From Chryseobacterium gwangjuense (GTDB taxonomy: Bacteria > Bacteroidota > Bacteroidia > Flavobacteriales > Weeksellaceae), in contig NZ_JAJTNP010000002.1 in NCBI RefSeq assembly GCF_021311115.1, positions 558,001 through 622,000 on the forward strand: a DNA stretch of 64,000 bases, read 5' to 3'. Made by a program: the position numbers and the translations under genes. Under the pieces are notes generated by a model. That model had not been told where the DNA came from and ran no database searches. It saw only the letters and a list, made by a program, of their open reading frames with translations. This document shows, piece by piece, positions 1 through 7,850 of the stretch (its first letter is position 1; each line of letters starts with the position of its first letter).

Positions 1-835
1 CTGTTCCCGGAGCAACGAAAAACTGCATCTCCATTTGTTCGAATTCACGCATTCTGAAAATAAACTGTCTCGCAACAATCTCATTTCTGAATGCCTTTCC
101 AATCTGAGCAATACCAAAAGGAAGTCTGTGACGTGAAGTTTTCTGAACATTCAGGTAATTTACGAAAATACCTTGAGCGGTTTCCGGTCTTAAATAAAGA
201 TCCATCGCAGAATCTGCAGAAGCACCTAATTTTGTTCCGAACATCAGGTTGAATTGTCTTACTTCCGTCCAGTTTTTAGAACCGGTGTCAGGGTCAGCAA
301 TTTCCAATTCTTCAATTAGAGCTTTTACATCAGCAAGATCTTCATTTTCTAAAGATTTAGCCAGTCTTGAAAGAATAGCTTCTCTTTTTGCTCTGTATTC
401 CAAAATTTTTGGATTCGTAGCTTCAAATTGAGCTTTATCGAAAGACTCACCGAATCTCTTCGCAGCCTTTTCGATTTCTTTATTTTCTTTATCTTCTATT
501 TTTAAGCAGTAATCTTCCACCAAAACGTCTGCTCTGAAACGTTTTTTAGAATCTTTATTATCAATCAATGGATCGTTGAAAGCGTCTACGTGGCCCGATG
601 CTTTCCATGTTGTTGGGTGCATCAAAATCGCTGAATCAATGCCGACAATATTTTCGTTAAGCTGTACCATCGCTTTCCACCAATATTGTTTGATATTATT
701 TTTTAGTTCGGCACCGTTTTGTCCATAATCATAAACAGCGGATAAACCATCATAGATCTCACTCGAAGGGAAAATAAAACCATATTCTTTAGCGTGAGAA
801 ATCACTTTCTTGAAAACATCTTCTTGCTTTGCCAT
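1..835 (-). CDS. glyS: Glycine--tRNA ligase, N-terminal part (cut by window edge)
   Basis: Translating the minus strand from the ATG at 835 gives an open frame that runs off the left edge. The start (MAKQEDVFKKVISHAKEYGF) and the class II motif regions (LMHPTTWKASGHVDAF, RPETAQGIFVNYLNV, FGIAQIGKAFRNEI, FRMREFEQMEMQFF) are those of the dimeric, eukaryote/archaea-like glycyl-tRNA synthetase, which charges tRNA-Gly with glycine in the cytoplasm. About 278 residues are visible; the rest of the catalytic domain and the anticodon-binding domain lie outside. A TATTTTTG box on the same strand (856-863) lies 20 nt before the start and probably drives it. A terminator (899-922) separates it from the gene upstream. 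The symbol could also be given as glyQS. Confidence 0.95.
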   Translation of the reverse strand, partial: MAKQEDVFKKVISHAKEYGFIFPSSEIYDGLSAVYDYGQNGAELKNNIKQYWWKAMVQLNENIVGIDSAILMHPTTWKASGHVDAFNDPLIDNKDSKKRFRADVLVEDYCLKIEDKENKEIEKAAKRFGESFDKAQFEATNPKILEYRAKREAILSRLAKSLENEDLADVKALIEELEIADPDTGSKNWTEVRQFNLMFGTKLGASADSAMDLYLRPETAQGIFVNYLNVQKTSRHRLPFGIAQIGKAFRNEIVARQFIFRMREFEQMEMQFFVAPGT

Positions 836-855
836 AATTTTTTTCGTCTGAAGTG

Positions 856-863
856 CAAAAATA
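856..863 (-). promoter_or_regulatory. Minus-7 box of glycyl-tRNA synthetase
   Basis: On the minus strand this reads TATTTTTG, matching the Bacteroidota TAnnTTTG minus-7 element. It lies 20 nt upstream of the start at 835. I see no clear minus-33 TTTG at the usual spacing. Confidence 0.5.
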
Positions 864-898
864 GCAATTTGAATCCCAATTCCATGAGATTCAATAAA

Positions 899-922
899 AA
901 AAGCAGTTAAAAAACTGCTTTT
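899..922 (-). terminator. Rho-independent terminator after the small exported protein gene
   Basis: Arms AAAAGCAGTT (899-908) and AACTGCTTTT (913-922) close a four-base loop. On the minus strand the hairpin is followed by a T-rich run. It lies just past the stop of the gene at 933-1445. Confidence 0.85.
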
Positions 923-932
923 GAATATTTTT

Positions 933-1445
933 TTAGAAATTATAAGCTAAACCGATGCTGCTTCCGCTGATTTCCAGTCTGTAAGAAGTCGCTTTTGTTT
1001 CGTTTGTTCCAGGATTTTGGTTTTGTGTTTCCATTGCTTTTTTTAAGTTTTTACCAGAACTTATTGCAAAAGGAATCCCAATTCCTACAGCTCCTAAGCC
1101 AATCCCAATTAATCCCCAACCTCCGGATTCTTTTTTCTTGATGGCAACTCCGTTACTATAAACTGTTTTATTTCGTGTAATCTCTTTTACTAGCCCGTAT
1201 CCTACAAAAGCACCACCAATTCCTGCAAAAACCTGTGCAACAGTTCCGGTTGTATTCGATTTCTTCATGTAGCTTAAAGCTTCAGGATTTGTGAAAACTT
1301 TTTTATATTCAGAAAATTTGAATTTTTGGTCCCCTTTAATAAAGAATTCTCGATTAGACTTCCCTAATTTCAATGAATCGGAATTTTGGGCAAAAGAAAT
1401 TAATGGAAAAATGCTTAAAAGCATGATAAAGAATAGTTTTTTCAT
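933..1445 (-). CDS. Small exported protein with glycine-rich hydrophobic hairpin, unknown function
   Basis: A 170-residue protein with a signal peptide (residues 1-19, ending ISFAQ). Two glycine-rich hydrophobic stretches follow, at about 66-90 (GTVAQVFAGIGGAFVGYGL) and about 108-130 (GGWGLIGIGLGAVGIGIPF). They are separated by a short charged loop and resemble a glycine-zipper hairpin. The C-terminus (GSSIGLAYNF) ends in an aromatic residue with alternating hydrophobic character, as outer-membrane beta proteins often do, but the protein is too short for a full barrel. I do not recognise a named family. It is a single gene with its own terminator, transcribed away from truC. An envelope location is inferred; the function is unknown. 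Confidence 0.75.
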   Translation of the reverse strand: MKKLFFIMLLSIFPLISFAQNSDSLKLGKSNREFFIKGDQKFKFSEYKKVFTNPEALSYMKKSNTTGTVAQVFAGIGGAFVGYGLVKEITRNKTVYSNGVAIKKKESGGWGLIGIGLGAVGIGIPFAISSGKNLKKAMETQNQNPGTNETKATSYRLEISGSSIGLAYNF

Positions 1446-1512
1446 AATTAAAATTTGAGCGAAAATAAAAAAATAAAGATTTTTATACCAATTTTAAGTA
1501 TAAATTTTTAGG

Positions 1513-1585
1513 AGCCGGGTACCTGCTTTCCACTATATCTTTTGCTCACTTCGTTCCGCAAAAGGATGCCGCTGCAATCAGGGCT
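1513..1585. other. Structured intergenic element upstream of truC
   Basis: This 73-nt stretch has nested complementary segments: AGC (1513-1515) with GCT (1583-1585), CCTG (1522-1525) with CAGG (1579-1582), and TTTTGC (1540-1545) with GCAAAA (1558-1563), the last around a 12-nt loop. From memory, very similar sequences with the same flanks and a variable central stem recur between genes in Chryseobacterium and Flavobacterium genomes. It sits in the divergent region between the 933-1445 gene and truC, just upstream of the predicted truC promoter, so it is not a simple terminator for either. It could be a mobile palindrome or a structured RNA; the strand is unknown. Confidence 0.5.
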
Positions 1586-1603
1586 AGATCGGTTGAAAAT
1601 TTC

Positions 1604-1611
1604 TACTTTTG
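1604..1611 (+). promoter_or_regulatory. Minus-7 box of truC, 4 nt before the start codon
   Basis: TACTTTTG matches TAnnTTTG and is followed by only four bases before the ATG at 1616. Transcription from it would begin at or next to the start codon. Confidence 0.5.
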
Positions 1612-1615
1612 CATC

Positions 1616-2311
1616 ATGTTAGAAATTCTTTATCGCGACGAACATATTATTGCCATCAACAAACCCAGCGGATTATTGGTTCACAAGTCTTTTTATGCCG
1701 GAGAAGCCGATACGTATGCTATTCAGGAGTTGAGAAAACAAATTGGGCAAAAAGTGTATCCGGTGCATCGTCTTGATAGAAAAACTTCAGGCGTTTTGTT
1801 GTTTACTTTAGATAAAGAAACCTTGAAAATTATGAGTGAGCAGTTTGCATCACGAGAAGTCGAAAAGAAATATATCGCCATTCTTCGTGGTTGGGCAAAG
1901 GAAGAAGAAACCATTGATTATGATTTGGTGAATGAAAATGAAGTCAAACAAAATGCGGTCACTTATTATCACCGTCTGCAGACTTCGGAAATAGATTTAC
2001 CCTTTTTAAAACATCAGACTTCAAGATATTGTCTGGTAGAAGCGATTCCTGAAACCGGAAGATTTCATCAGCTGAGAAAGCATTTTAAACATATTTTGCA
2101 TCCTATTTTAGGCTGCCGAAAACATGGCTGCAATAAACAAAACAAATTGTGGCTTCAAACATTTGGGATCAACAAAATGACGCTTCATGCCCATCAATTG
2201 ATTTTTAATCATCCTATTTCTAATGAAAGAATTACTGTAAATGCCACAATAGATGATGAGTTTAAAAGAGTAGGAGATCTTTTGAACTTTGATTTGAGTC
2301 TGTATTCTTAA
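1616..2311 (+). CDS. truC: tRNA pseudouridine(65) synthase, RluA family
   Basis: A 231-residue pseudouridine synthase of the RluA/RsuA superfamily. The RluA signature HRLDRKTSGVLLFTLDKE lies near residues 51-68, and its Asp is the catalytic nucleophile. The compact form without an S4 domain, the N-terminal LYRDEHIIAINKPSGLLVH and the C-terminal TLHAHQLIFNHP fit TruC, which isomerises uridine 65 of tRNA-Ile1 and tRNA-Asp in E. coli. The assignment among RluA paralogues rests on overall pattern, so target specificity is inferred. The ATG at 1616 follows a minus-7 box by four bases, so the mRNA may be leaderless. It is a single-gene unit. Confidence 0.85.
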   Translation: MLEILYRDEHIIAINKPSGLLVHKSFYAGEADTYAIQELRKQIGQKVYPVHRLDRKTSGVLLFTLDKETLKIMSEQFASREVEKKYIAILRGWAKEEETIDYDLVNENEVKQNAVTYYHRLQTSEIDLPFLKHQTSRYCLVEAIPETGRFHQLRKHFKHILHPILGCRKHGCNKQNKLWLQTFGINKMTLHAHQLIFNHPISNERITVNATIDDEFKRVGDLLNFDLSLYS

Positions 2312-2338
2312 TTGTTTATACTTTTTATTATCATAGAA

Positions 2339-2419
2339 TTTGTCATCCTGAAAGGATCTAAGCATAGGAGTAGAAAATCATCTGAAATATTTAAGTTTGG
2401 ATTCCTACGAAATGACAAA
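2339..2419. repeat. Palindromic intergenic repeat, TTTGTCAT family, copy 1
   Basis: The 81-bp element starts TTTGTCATCCTG and ends CGAAATGACAAA, so its ends are inverted repeats; inside are GGATCTAAGC and GGATTCCTACG. Related copies are at 11662-11744 and 49929-50020. All three lie in intergenic DNA a short way after a stop codon. Confidence 0.75.
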
Positions 2420-2442
2420 CTTTGATCGTATTTTTTAATATA

Positions 2443-2598
2443 AACGCAAAGTTTTATTCTATATCACATTATTTTTAGAAAGGCAAAGACAAATAAATTT
2501 GTTTCGCGAAGCGTTGAAAATATAGCTTCATCAAATCAACTTGTTGATTAATACTTTGCACCTCAAATAAGGCATCGGAGAAATAAAATCTTTGCGTT
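2443..2598. repeat. MITE-like element with AACGCAAAG/CTTTGCGTT ends, copy 1
   Basis: The 156-bp element is bounded by AACGCAAAG (2443-2451) and CTTTGCGTT (2590-2598), a perfect 9-bp terminal inverted repeat. The interior carries CAAATAAATTTG, CGCGAAGC, an AGCTTC arm complementary to GAAGC, and a TCAACTTGTTGA palindrome. The same order of motifs appears in a second copy at 36457-36602. No coding capacity. Confidence 0.75.
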
Positions 2599-2675
2599 AA
2601 AAGACATAGATACTGTTTATCATACATTTTTCTATAAAATATCATATGTCAATCGATCATTAATTTTAAAATGAG

Positions 2676-2683
2676 TATTTTTG
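2676..2683 (+). promoter_or_regulatory. Probable minus-7 box of pyrD
   Basis: TATTTTTG lies 15 nt before the pyrD ATG at 2699. No convincing minus-33 element is seen. Confidence 0.4.
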
Positions 2684-2698
2684 TAAAACTTTTTTTCA

Positions 2699-3736
2699 AT
2701 GTACAAATCGCTCATTCGCCCGATTCTTTTCAAATTTGATCCTGAAGAAGTGCATCATTTTACTTTTTCAATGCTAAAGAATTTTGGATTTCTTACTAAA
2801 CTATTTTTCCCAAAACCAATTGAAGACAAACGTCTGGAAAGAGAGGTTTTCGGATTAAAATTTAAAAATCCTGTAGGATTGGCTGCCGGCTTCGATAAAA
2901 ATGCAGTTTTGTTTAACGAGTTGGGTGATTTAGGTTTCGGATTTGTAGAAATCGGAACGGTTACACCAAGAGCGCAGGCTGGAAATCCTAAGAAAAGATT
3001 ATTCAGATTAATTGAAGACGGTGGAATCATCAACAGAATGGGGTTCAATAATGATGGACTGCAAGCTGCGATAGAAAAGCTGAAAGATAACAAAGGAAAA
3101 ATCATCATCGGTGGAAACATCGGAAAAAATACAGATACAGCACCGGAAAATTATACTCAGGATTACTTGGACTGTTTTGAAGGTCTTCATCCTTATGTAG
3201 ATTATTTTGTACTGAATGTAAGCTGCCCGAATGTAGGTAGTCATGCAAAATTGGAGGATGTAGAATATCTTCGAGAGCTGATTACAGAAGTGAAGAAAAT
3301 CAATCAGTCAAAATCTGTACAGAAGCCAATTTTATTGAAAATTGCTCCGGATTTGAATAATAACCAGTTAGATGAGATTATTGAACTGATTGCTGAAACC
3401 AAAATTGACGGAATTGTAGTTTCAAATACATCAGTGAATAGAGAAGGGCTGAAAACATCTCCTGACGTTTTAGCACAAATCGGAAATGGAGGATTAAGTG
3501 GAAAACCGATTCGTGAGAGAAGTACTAAAATGATTAAATACCTTGCAGATAAAAGTAACCGAGCTTTCCCAATCATCGGAGTGGGCGGAATTCACTCTGC
3601 AAAAGACGCAATGGAGAAACTGGATGCAGGAGCAACTTTGGTTCAGTTGTATACAGGGTTTATTTATGAAGGTCCGGAATTGATTAACAATATCAACCAG
3701 GAAATTTTGAAAAGAGCCGGTAGAATTTCAAGATAA
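2699..3736 (+). CDS. pyrD: Dihydroorotate dehydrogenase (quinone), class 2
   Basis: A 345-residue flavoprotein that oxidises dihydroorotate to orotate in pyrimidine synthesis, passing electrons to membrane quinone. The N-terminal membrane-associating helix region ([21 protein letters not shown]) marks class 2. FMN-barrel motifs are [12 protein letters not shown] (about 57-68), [38 protein letters not shown] and the phosphate-binding GVGGI near the C-terminus. The catalytic Ser of class 2 enzymes falls in the NVSCPN segment. Full length for the family. It is a single gene flanked by repeats upstream and a strong bidirectional terminator downstream. Confidence 0.97.
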   Translation: MYKSLIRPILFKFDPEEVHHFTFSMLKNFGFLTKLFFPKPIEDKRLEREVFGLKFKNPVGLAAGFDKNAVLFNELGDLGFGFVEIGTVTPRAQAGNPKKRLFRLIEDGGIINRMGFNNDGLQAAIEKLKDNKGKIIIGGNIGKNTDTAPENYTQDYLDCFEGLHPYVDYFVLNVSCPNVGSHAKLEDVEYLRELITEVKKINQSKSVQKPILLKIAPDLNNNQLDEIIELIAETKIDGIVVSNTSVNREGLKTSPDVLAQIGNGGLSGKPIRERSTKMIKYLADKSNRAFPIIGVGGIHSAKDAMEKLDAGATLVQLYTGFIYEGPELINNINQEILKRAGRISR

Positions 3737-3754
3737 AAAATAGAAAATAAGAAT

Positions 3755-3785
3755 AAAAAGCAAAATCGATGAGGTTTTGCTTTTT
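3755..3785. terminator. Bidirectional terminator between pyrD and the DUF445 gene
   Basis: AAAAAGCAAAA (3755-3765) pairs with TTTTGCTTTTT (3775-3785) around a nine-base loop. A-rich on one side and T-rich on the other, it can serve both convergent genes. Confidence 0.85.
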
Positions 3786-3788
3786 TGT

Positions 3789-5033
3789 TTAAATAAAAAA
3801 ATGTAAAATCGTATAAATAATCAGTCCGACCAATCCGCCCACCAAAGTTCCGTTGACCCGGATGAATTGAAGATCTTTCCCGACTTCCAGCTCCAGTTTT
3901 TCGCTTAATTCTTTTCCCTGCCAGTTTCCGACGGTTGAGCTGATGAGGTTTCCGAATTGATGCGTGTTTTTCAGGATATATTTATATGCTGTTACACGAA
4001 TCCAATGATCAATTTTATGCTGAATATTTTCGTCGGTTTTTAAATTTTGTGAAAATTCATTCAGGTTTTTCGACAGGTAATTTTTTAATGATGACTGATC
4101 TTCCTGTAATTCTTTTTTCAATGTATTTTTAATGGAAATCCAGATATCGGTTGAGTATTCATCGAGTTTTTCACCCTTTAAAAGATCATTGGTAATGGTT
4201 GCAAATTCATCCTCCCATTTAGGATCTTCTTTTAAATGAATAGAAAATTCGTGAATTTTTTCCGTAATTAAAGTTCTGATTTCATGGTTAGGGTCTTCTT
4301 CAATTTCTTTAAAAAAATCTGATAGTCCACTTGCGATTTTATCAGCAATTTTATTATCCACAAAAGCCGGAATAAATGAATAACTTCCTTTTTTTACCCG
4401 TTCCTGAATCATTTCATCATTCTCAATAATATAATTTTTAATCTGTGAAGAGAGATTGGTAATGATTCTCTGATGATCATTTTTCTCCAGAATATAGCCA
4501 ATTCCGTTACCTACAATTTTGTTGAGCTTGATGCCATCAGTCATTTCAGAAATTTTTTTGCTGATGAACTGGCTTACAAAAGCATCATCCAATTTATTTA
4601 AGATATCTAAAATAATATCCGAAAGATTTTTAATGAGTGCCTCCTTATTTTTTTCTTTTCCCAGCCATTCTCCCACAAAACCTGAAATCTTTAATTTTTG
4701 AATATAAGGACGAATATTCTGAGGAGAGAGAAAATTATTTACCACAAAACTTCCCAGATTATCACCTAATCTTTGTTTACTGGTTTCAATCAGATTGGTA
4801 TGCGGAATGGGCAATCCAAGCGGATGACGGAATAACGCGGTAACGGCGAACCAATCTGCTAAAGCACCTACCATTGCGGCTTCGGAAAAAGCACGAACGT
4901 AGCCAATCCAATGAGAATCGCTGGATTTTTGTAAGATTGTCGTGATGATAAAAACAGCTGCCATCAGAAGGAATAATCCGGTGGCGAATGCTTTGTATTT
5001 TCTTAACTGTTTTCTTTTCGCTTCATCATTCAT
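3789..5033 (-). CDS. DUF445 family membrane protein (YjiN-like)
   Basis: A 414-residue protein with a hydrophobic helix near residues 14-34. It is followed by the conserved DUF445 segment WIGYVRAFSEAAMVGALADW then FAVTALFRHPLGLPIPHT (about 42-80). A long, charged, helical middle region follows, then a C-terminal hydrophobic helix (about 394-414). This is the layout of YjiN/YheB-type DUF445 proteins, which have no established biochemical role; a long helical domain anchored at both ends in the inner membrane is the safest description. It is a single gene, sharing a terminator with pyrD. The family assignment is firm and the function unknown. Confidence 0.88.
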   Translation of the reverse strand: MNDEAKRKQLRKYKAFATGLFLLMAAVFIITTILQKSSDSHWIGYVRAFSEAAMVGALADWFAVTALFRHPLGLPIPHTNLIETSKQRLGDNLGSFVVNNFLSPQNIRPYIQKLKISGFVGEWLGKEKNKEALIKNLSDIILDILNKLDDAFVSQFISKKISEMTDGIKLNKIVGNGIGYILEKNDHQRIITNLSSQIKNYIIENDEMIQERVKKGSYSFIPAFVDNKIADKIASGLSDFFKEIEEDPNHEIRTLITEKIHEFSIHLKEDPKWEDEFATITNDLLKGEKLDEYSTDIWISIKNTLKKELQEDQSSLKNYLSKNLNEFSQNLKTDENIQHKIDHWIRVTAYKYILKNTHQFGNLISSTVGNWQGKELSEKLELEVGKDLQFIRVNGTLVGGLVGLIIYTILHFFI

Positions 5034-5172
5034 ATTCTCAAATTTAGTAAATTTGGTTGTGAACTTATGATTTATTCTAACCAGAAAAGATTTAACCCTA
5101 TAAGTTTTAATAAAAGCTTTTGTGACTTTTATGGTTTCATTTAAATAATCAAAAAATATTTAAAATACTTCT

Positions 5173-5616
5173 ATGGAAAACCCAGCAAAAAACAATCCAT
5201 ACTATTCCAGAACAGACCTAACAAAACTTGATATTTCGAATGAGGAATGGAAAAAAATCTTAGCTCCGGATTTATATGCGATTTCAAGAGAAGCAGCGAC
5301 TGAAAGAGCTTTCACCGGAAAATACAATGATTTTGATGAATTGGGAGAGTATTATTGTGCCGTTTGTGGAAATCATTTGTTCCGCTCGACTACAAAATTT
5401 TCGAGCAGTTGCGGTTGGCCAAGTTTCTTTGAAGCAGACAAAGAAGGAGTGTATTATAAAAGAGATACGGCTTACGGAATGGAAAGGGTAGAAGTGCTTT
5501 GTAAAAGATGCGATTCTCATTTGGGACACGTGTTTGATGATGGTCCGAAACCTACAGGATTACGCTATTGCATGAATTCGATCAGCCTTGAATTTGTTCC
5601 TGATTCTGAAAAATAA
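5173..5616 (+). CDS. msrB: Peptide-methionine (R)-S-oxide reductase
   Basis: A 147-residue MsrB, which reduces the R epimer of methionine sulfoxide in oxidised proteins. The zinc site is complete: C62-x2-C65 (CAVC) and C110-x2-C113 (CKRC). The catalytic Cys133 sits in RYCMNSISLEF, and the substrate-binding SSCGWPSFFEA (78-88) and HLGHVFDDGP are intact. C80 is placed to act as a resolving cysteine, though this is inferred. There is no signal peptide, so it is cytoplasmic. No MsrA partner or fusion is present in the window. Confidence 0.97.
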   Translation: MENPAKNNPYYSRTDLTKLDISNEEWKKILAPDLYAISREAATERAFTGKYNDFDELGEYYCAVCGNHLFRSTTKFSSSCGWPSFFEADKEGVYYKRDTAYGMERVEVLCKRCDSHLGHVFDDGPKPTGLRYCMNSISLEFVPDSEK

Positions 5617-5707
5617 ATCTGCTTTAAGTCACAAAATCAGGAAGTTAAAGTTTCTTAAATTGAGTTAAATTTTGTGGAGTTATTGTGTTTCAACTCATTA
5701 TGTTTTA

Positions 5708-5715
5708 TACATTTG
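5708..5715 (+). promoter_or_regulatory. Probable minus-7 box of the transpeptidase-like gene
   Basis: TACATTTG lies 31 nt upstream of the ATG at 5747. A TTG (5683-5685) about 22 nt further up could be the minus-33 element. Confidence 0.45.
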
Positions 5716-5746
5716 CCCCACTCAATTGGATTTAACATAATATTGA

Positions 5747-6502
5747 ATGAAAGGATTTTATAGCGTATTAAGTATTGTTTACATGGTTACGACTTCATTC
5801 TATTTGTCTCCAAAAAAGGCAATGGTAACGAATGAAATCAGTACAAAAAAAATTGAAAAAGTAGCAGAAACGAAATCTGAGAAGATAACGAATACAGGAT
5901 CTTCATCAGAAGAATTATACAGATCTATTGCATTTGAGCAAGGGCATGAACTTAACGAAGAAGTTTTCTTCAAAGCTTTAACTGGTTTTGAGAATTTGAA
6001 GAAAGCTGGTTTGCTTAATCAGGACTCGCATCTTCTTACGATATGCGATTTTTCTATGTCTTCAAATACAAAAAGACTTTGGGTAATTGATACTGAGGAA
6101 AGGAAAGTTTTGTTCAATTCTCTGGTAGCTCACGGGAAAAATACAGGGGAAGAATTTGCGACCAATTTTTCAAATACCGAGAGTTCTCTTCAAAGCAGCA
6201 TGGGTTTTTACATTACAGATGCAACGTATAGAGGAGACAACGGATATTCTTTGAGATTACTTGGAATGGACAAAGGTTTCAACGATGCAGCTTATAAAAG
6301 AGCCATCGTAATGCACGGAGCAGATTATGTAAGTGAAGAATTTGCAGCAATGCACAAAAGAATCGGAAGAAGTTGGGGGTGTCCTGCAATTCCGAGAGAT
6401 CTGACACAGCCGATCATTAATACAATAAAAGGGAGAAATCTTCTCTTTATTTATTATCCCGATCAGAACTACCTTTCCAAATCGGAATGGTTAAAAGCAT
6501 AA
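5747..6502 (+). CDS. Exported murein L,D-transpeptidase catalytic domain protein (YkuD_2 family)
   Basis: A 251-residue protein with a short hydrophobic N-terminus (about 4-20) that looks like a signal sequence or anchor. The C-terminal half (about 95-245) matches the YkuD_2 branch of L,D-transpeptidases: LTICDFSMSSNTKRLWVID, an active-site His190 (VMHGADYV) and Cys212 in GRSWGCPAIP. These enzymes make or remodel 3-3 crosslinks or attach proteins to peptidoglycan in the periplasm; the exact reaction of this branch is not settled. It is a single gene between its own promoter and a strong terminator. Confidence 0.88.
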   Translation: MKGFYSVLSIVYMVTTSFYLSPKKAMVTNEISTKKIEKVAETKSEKITNTGSSSEELYRSIAFEQGHELNEEVFFKALTGFENLKKAGLLNQDSHLLTICDFSMSSNTKRLWVIDTEERKVLFNSLVAHGKNTGEEFATNFSNTESSLQSSMGFYITDATYRGDNGYSLRLLGMDKGFNDAAYKRAIVMHGADYVSEEFAAMHKRIGRSWGCPAIPRDLTQPIINTIKGRNLLFIYYPDQNYLSKSEWLKA

Positions 6503-6505
6503 AAC

Positions 6506-6532
6506 AAAAGCAGTCATATTTTGACTGCTTTT
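6506..6532. terminator. Bidirectional terminator after the transpeptidase-like gene
   Basis: AAAAGCAGTCA (6506-6516) pairs with TGACTGCTTTT (6522-6532) around five bases, followed by more T. It also lies just past the stop of the convergent TlpA gene (6547). Confidence 0.9.
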
Positions 6533-6546
6533 TTATTTTGAGAAAT

Positions 6547-7659
6547 TTATTGTACGTATTTTTCAATGATATTTCTGGCTTCTTCTATATCATTGCTGAT
6601 TCGGGCAATTATTTTTCCGTTTTCGTCAATGATAAAATGAAGAGGGTAGGAGGTTGCATTTACTTTCTTTTGGAAGTCTTTGTTTACATCAAAGAAATTG
6701 GTCCAGGTTGCATTATTTTTAGTTAAAATATTTTTAGCAATCTCCATTCTGGACGGTTTTTGCTCATCTGTAATGGTGATGAAGTTTACATTTTTATCTT
6801 TAAACTCATGGTATAAATTTACGATTTTGGGCATTCCTTTTATGCATGGAGCGCAGGTTGTAGACCAATAATCGATAAATGTTAATTTGTGTTTCTTAAA
6901 ATCTTCAGAAGTTAGTTTATTTTGTTTATCAAAATAAATATCGGGGATCTTTTGTCCGATAGAAGTAGATTGCTCAGCCTTTAAATGAGATTCAACGTTT
7001 TTATACAATTTGTTTTGTTTGAATTTTGCTGAAAATAAGTTCAGATTTTTCAAATAACCAGGATGGTAATTGTACATTGTATAATCACTTACAATTTCCC
7101 ATAGCGCAACATACGAATTTGGATTTTGCTTGATATATTGTGTAAGAAATTCCTCCTTTTTATCCAGACTTACCAGACTGTCTTGTTGATAGGGATTGTT
7201 TGATTTTACATAAAATTTTTCCAATGCTTTCTGCAAAATTTTATATTCTCTATTGGTTGGTGTATCTATATTAAAATCTAAAAAATTAATATTTTGCGGC
7301 AGATCAATTTTATACTTTCCTTTTTCCAGAAAAAATATTTTTGTACCGGAAGCAGATTTATTTTTTTTATCCAAATAAACAAAAGCTACGGGTTGAGGAT
7401 ATTCTATAAATCCGTTGATAAGATTTTCCTTTTGAACTTTTATAAAATACAGTGAATGATCCGAACCAAATTTTGAAATGTTTTTATTGGGTTGGAGATT
7501 GAATGTGTACAGATCTCCAAACCCTTTTCTCGTCATGGGAGCTCCCAAAATAAGACTGTCATTAATATAGGAATCCGAAGTAAGATTAATCTCAAAATTG
7601 TTTTGAGAATAAATGAAATTTGAAATAAAAATTAATAGAACATAGTGAAGTTTCTTCAT
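6547..7659 (-). CDS. Exported TlpA-family thiol:disulfide oxidoreductase
   Basis: A 370-residue protein with a signal peptide (1-18, FISNFIYSQ). A helical N-terminal domain (about 20-225) of the kind found in Bacteroidota redoxins is followed by a thioredoxin fold (about 230-370) with the active-site motif CAPC at 269-272 (YWSTTCAPCIKGMPK) and the cis-proline loop NATSYPLHFIID. The likely role is disulfide exchange on periplasmic or outer-membrane proteins; partner and direction are not evident. It is a single gene on the minus strand; the hairpin upstream of it (7711-7740) belongs to fabF. Confidence 0.88.
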   Translation of the reverse strand: MKKLHYVLLIFISNFIYSQNNFEINLTSDSYINDSLILGAPMTRKGFGDLYTFNLQPNKNISKFGSDHSLYFIKVQKENLINGFIEYPQPVAFVYLDKKNKSASGTKIFFLEKGKYKIDLPQNINFLDFNIDTPTNREYKILQKALEKFYVKSNNPYQQDSLVSLDKKEEFLTQYIKQNPNSYVALWEIVSDYTMYNYHPGYLKNLNLFSAKFKQNKLYKNVESHLKAEQSTSIGQKIPDIYFDKQNKLTSEDFKKHKLTFIDYWSTTCAPCIKGMPKIVNLYHEFKDKNVNFITITDEQKPSRMEIAKNILTKNNATWTNFFDVNKDFQKKVNATSYPLHFIIDENGKIIARISNDIEEARNIIEKYVQ

Positions 7660-7710
7660 AAAAATATATTGTGGTGTGTATGCGAACTTACGAAAAACTT
7701 AATACAAAAA

Positions 7711-7740
7711 AATCTCTGTGCTTTAAAAAACACAGAGATT
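7711..7740 (-). terminator. Terminator of the tetR-thiolase-thioesterase-fabF operon
   Basis: Perfect 10-bp arms AATCTCTGTG (7711-7720) and CACAGAGATT (7731-7740) enclose a ten-base loop. On the minus strand they are followed by TTTTTTT, so this is a terminator for fabF. Confidence 0.88.
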
Positions 7741-7850
7741 ATACTTATTTTCAGTAAAAGTCTTCCGACATTTTATAACTTGGATACAGCCTTTTAATAA
7801 TTAAATTTTCTCTCCTATTAGATTTGAAAGATGCGTATTTACTTTTAAAA

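Larger units (their letters stand above)
2312..2698. other. 387-nt intergenic region, mostly repeats
   Basis: No gene is visible here. The region holds one copy of the TTTGTCAT palindrome family (2339-2419), one copy of the AACGCAAAG element (2443-2598), and a likely pyrD minus-7 box (2676-2683). Confidence 0.7.

Noticed and set aside
7711..7740. Perfect hairpin upstream of the TlpA gene as a riboswitch or attenuator
   Set aside because: On the minus strand it is followed by T residues directly after fabF, and it lies 52 bases before the TlpA start, so it is a plain terminator for fabF.
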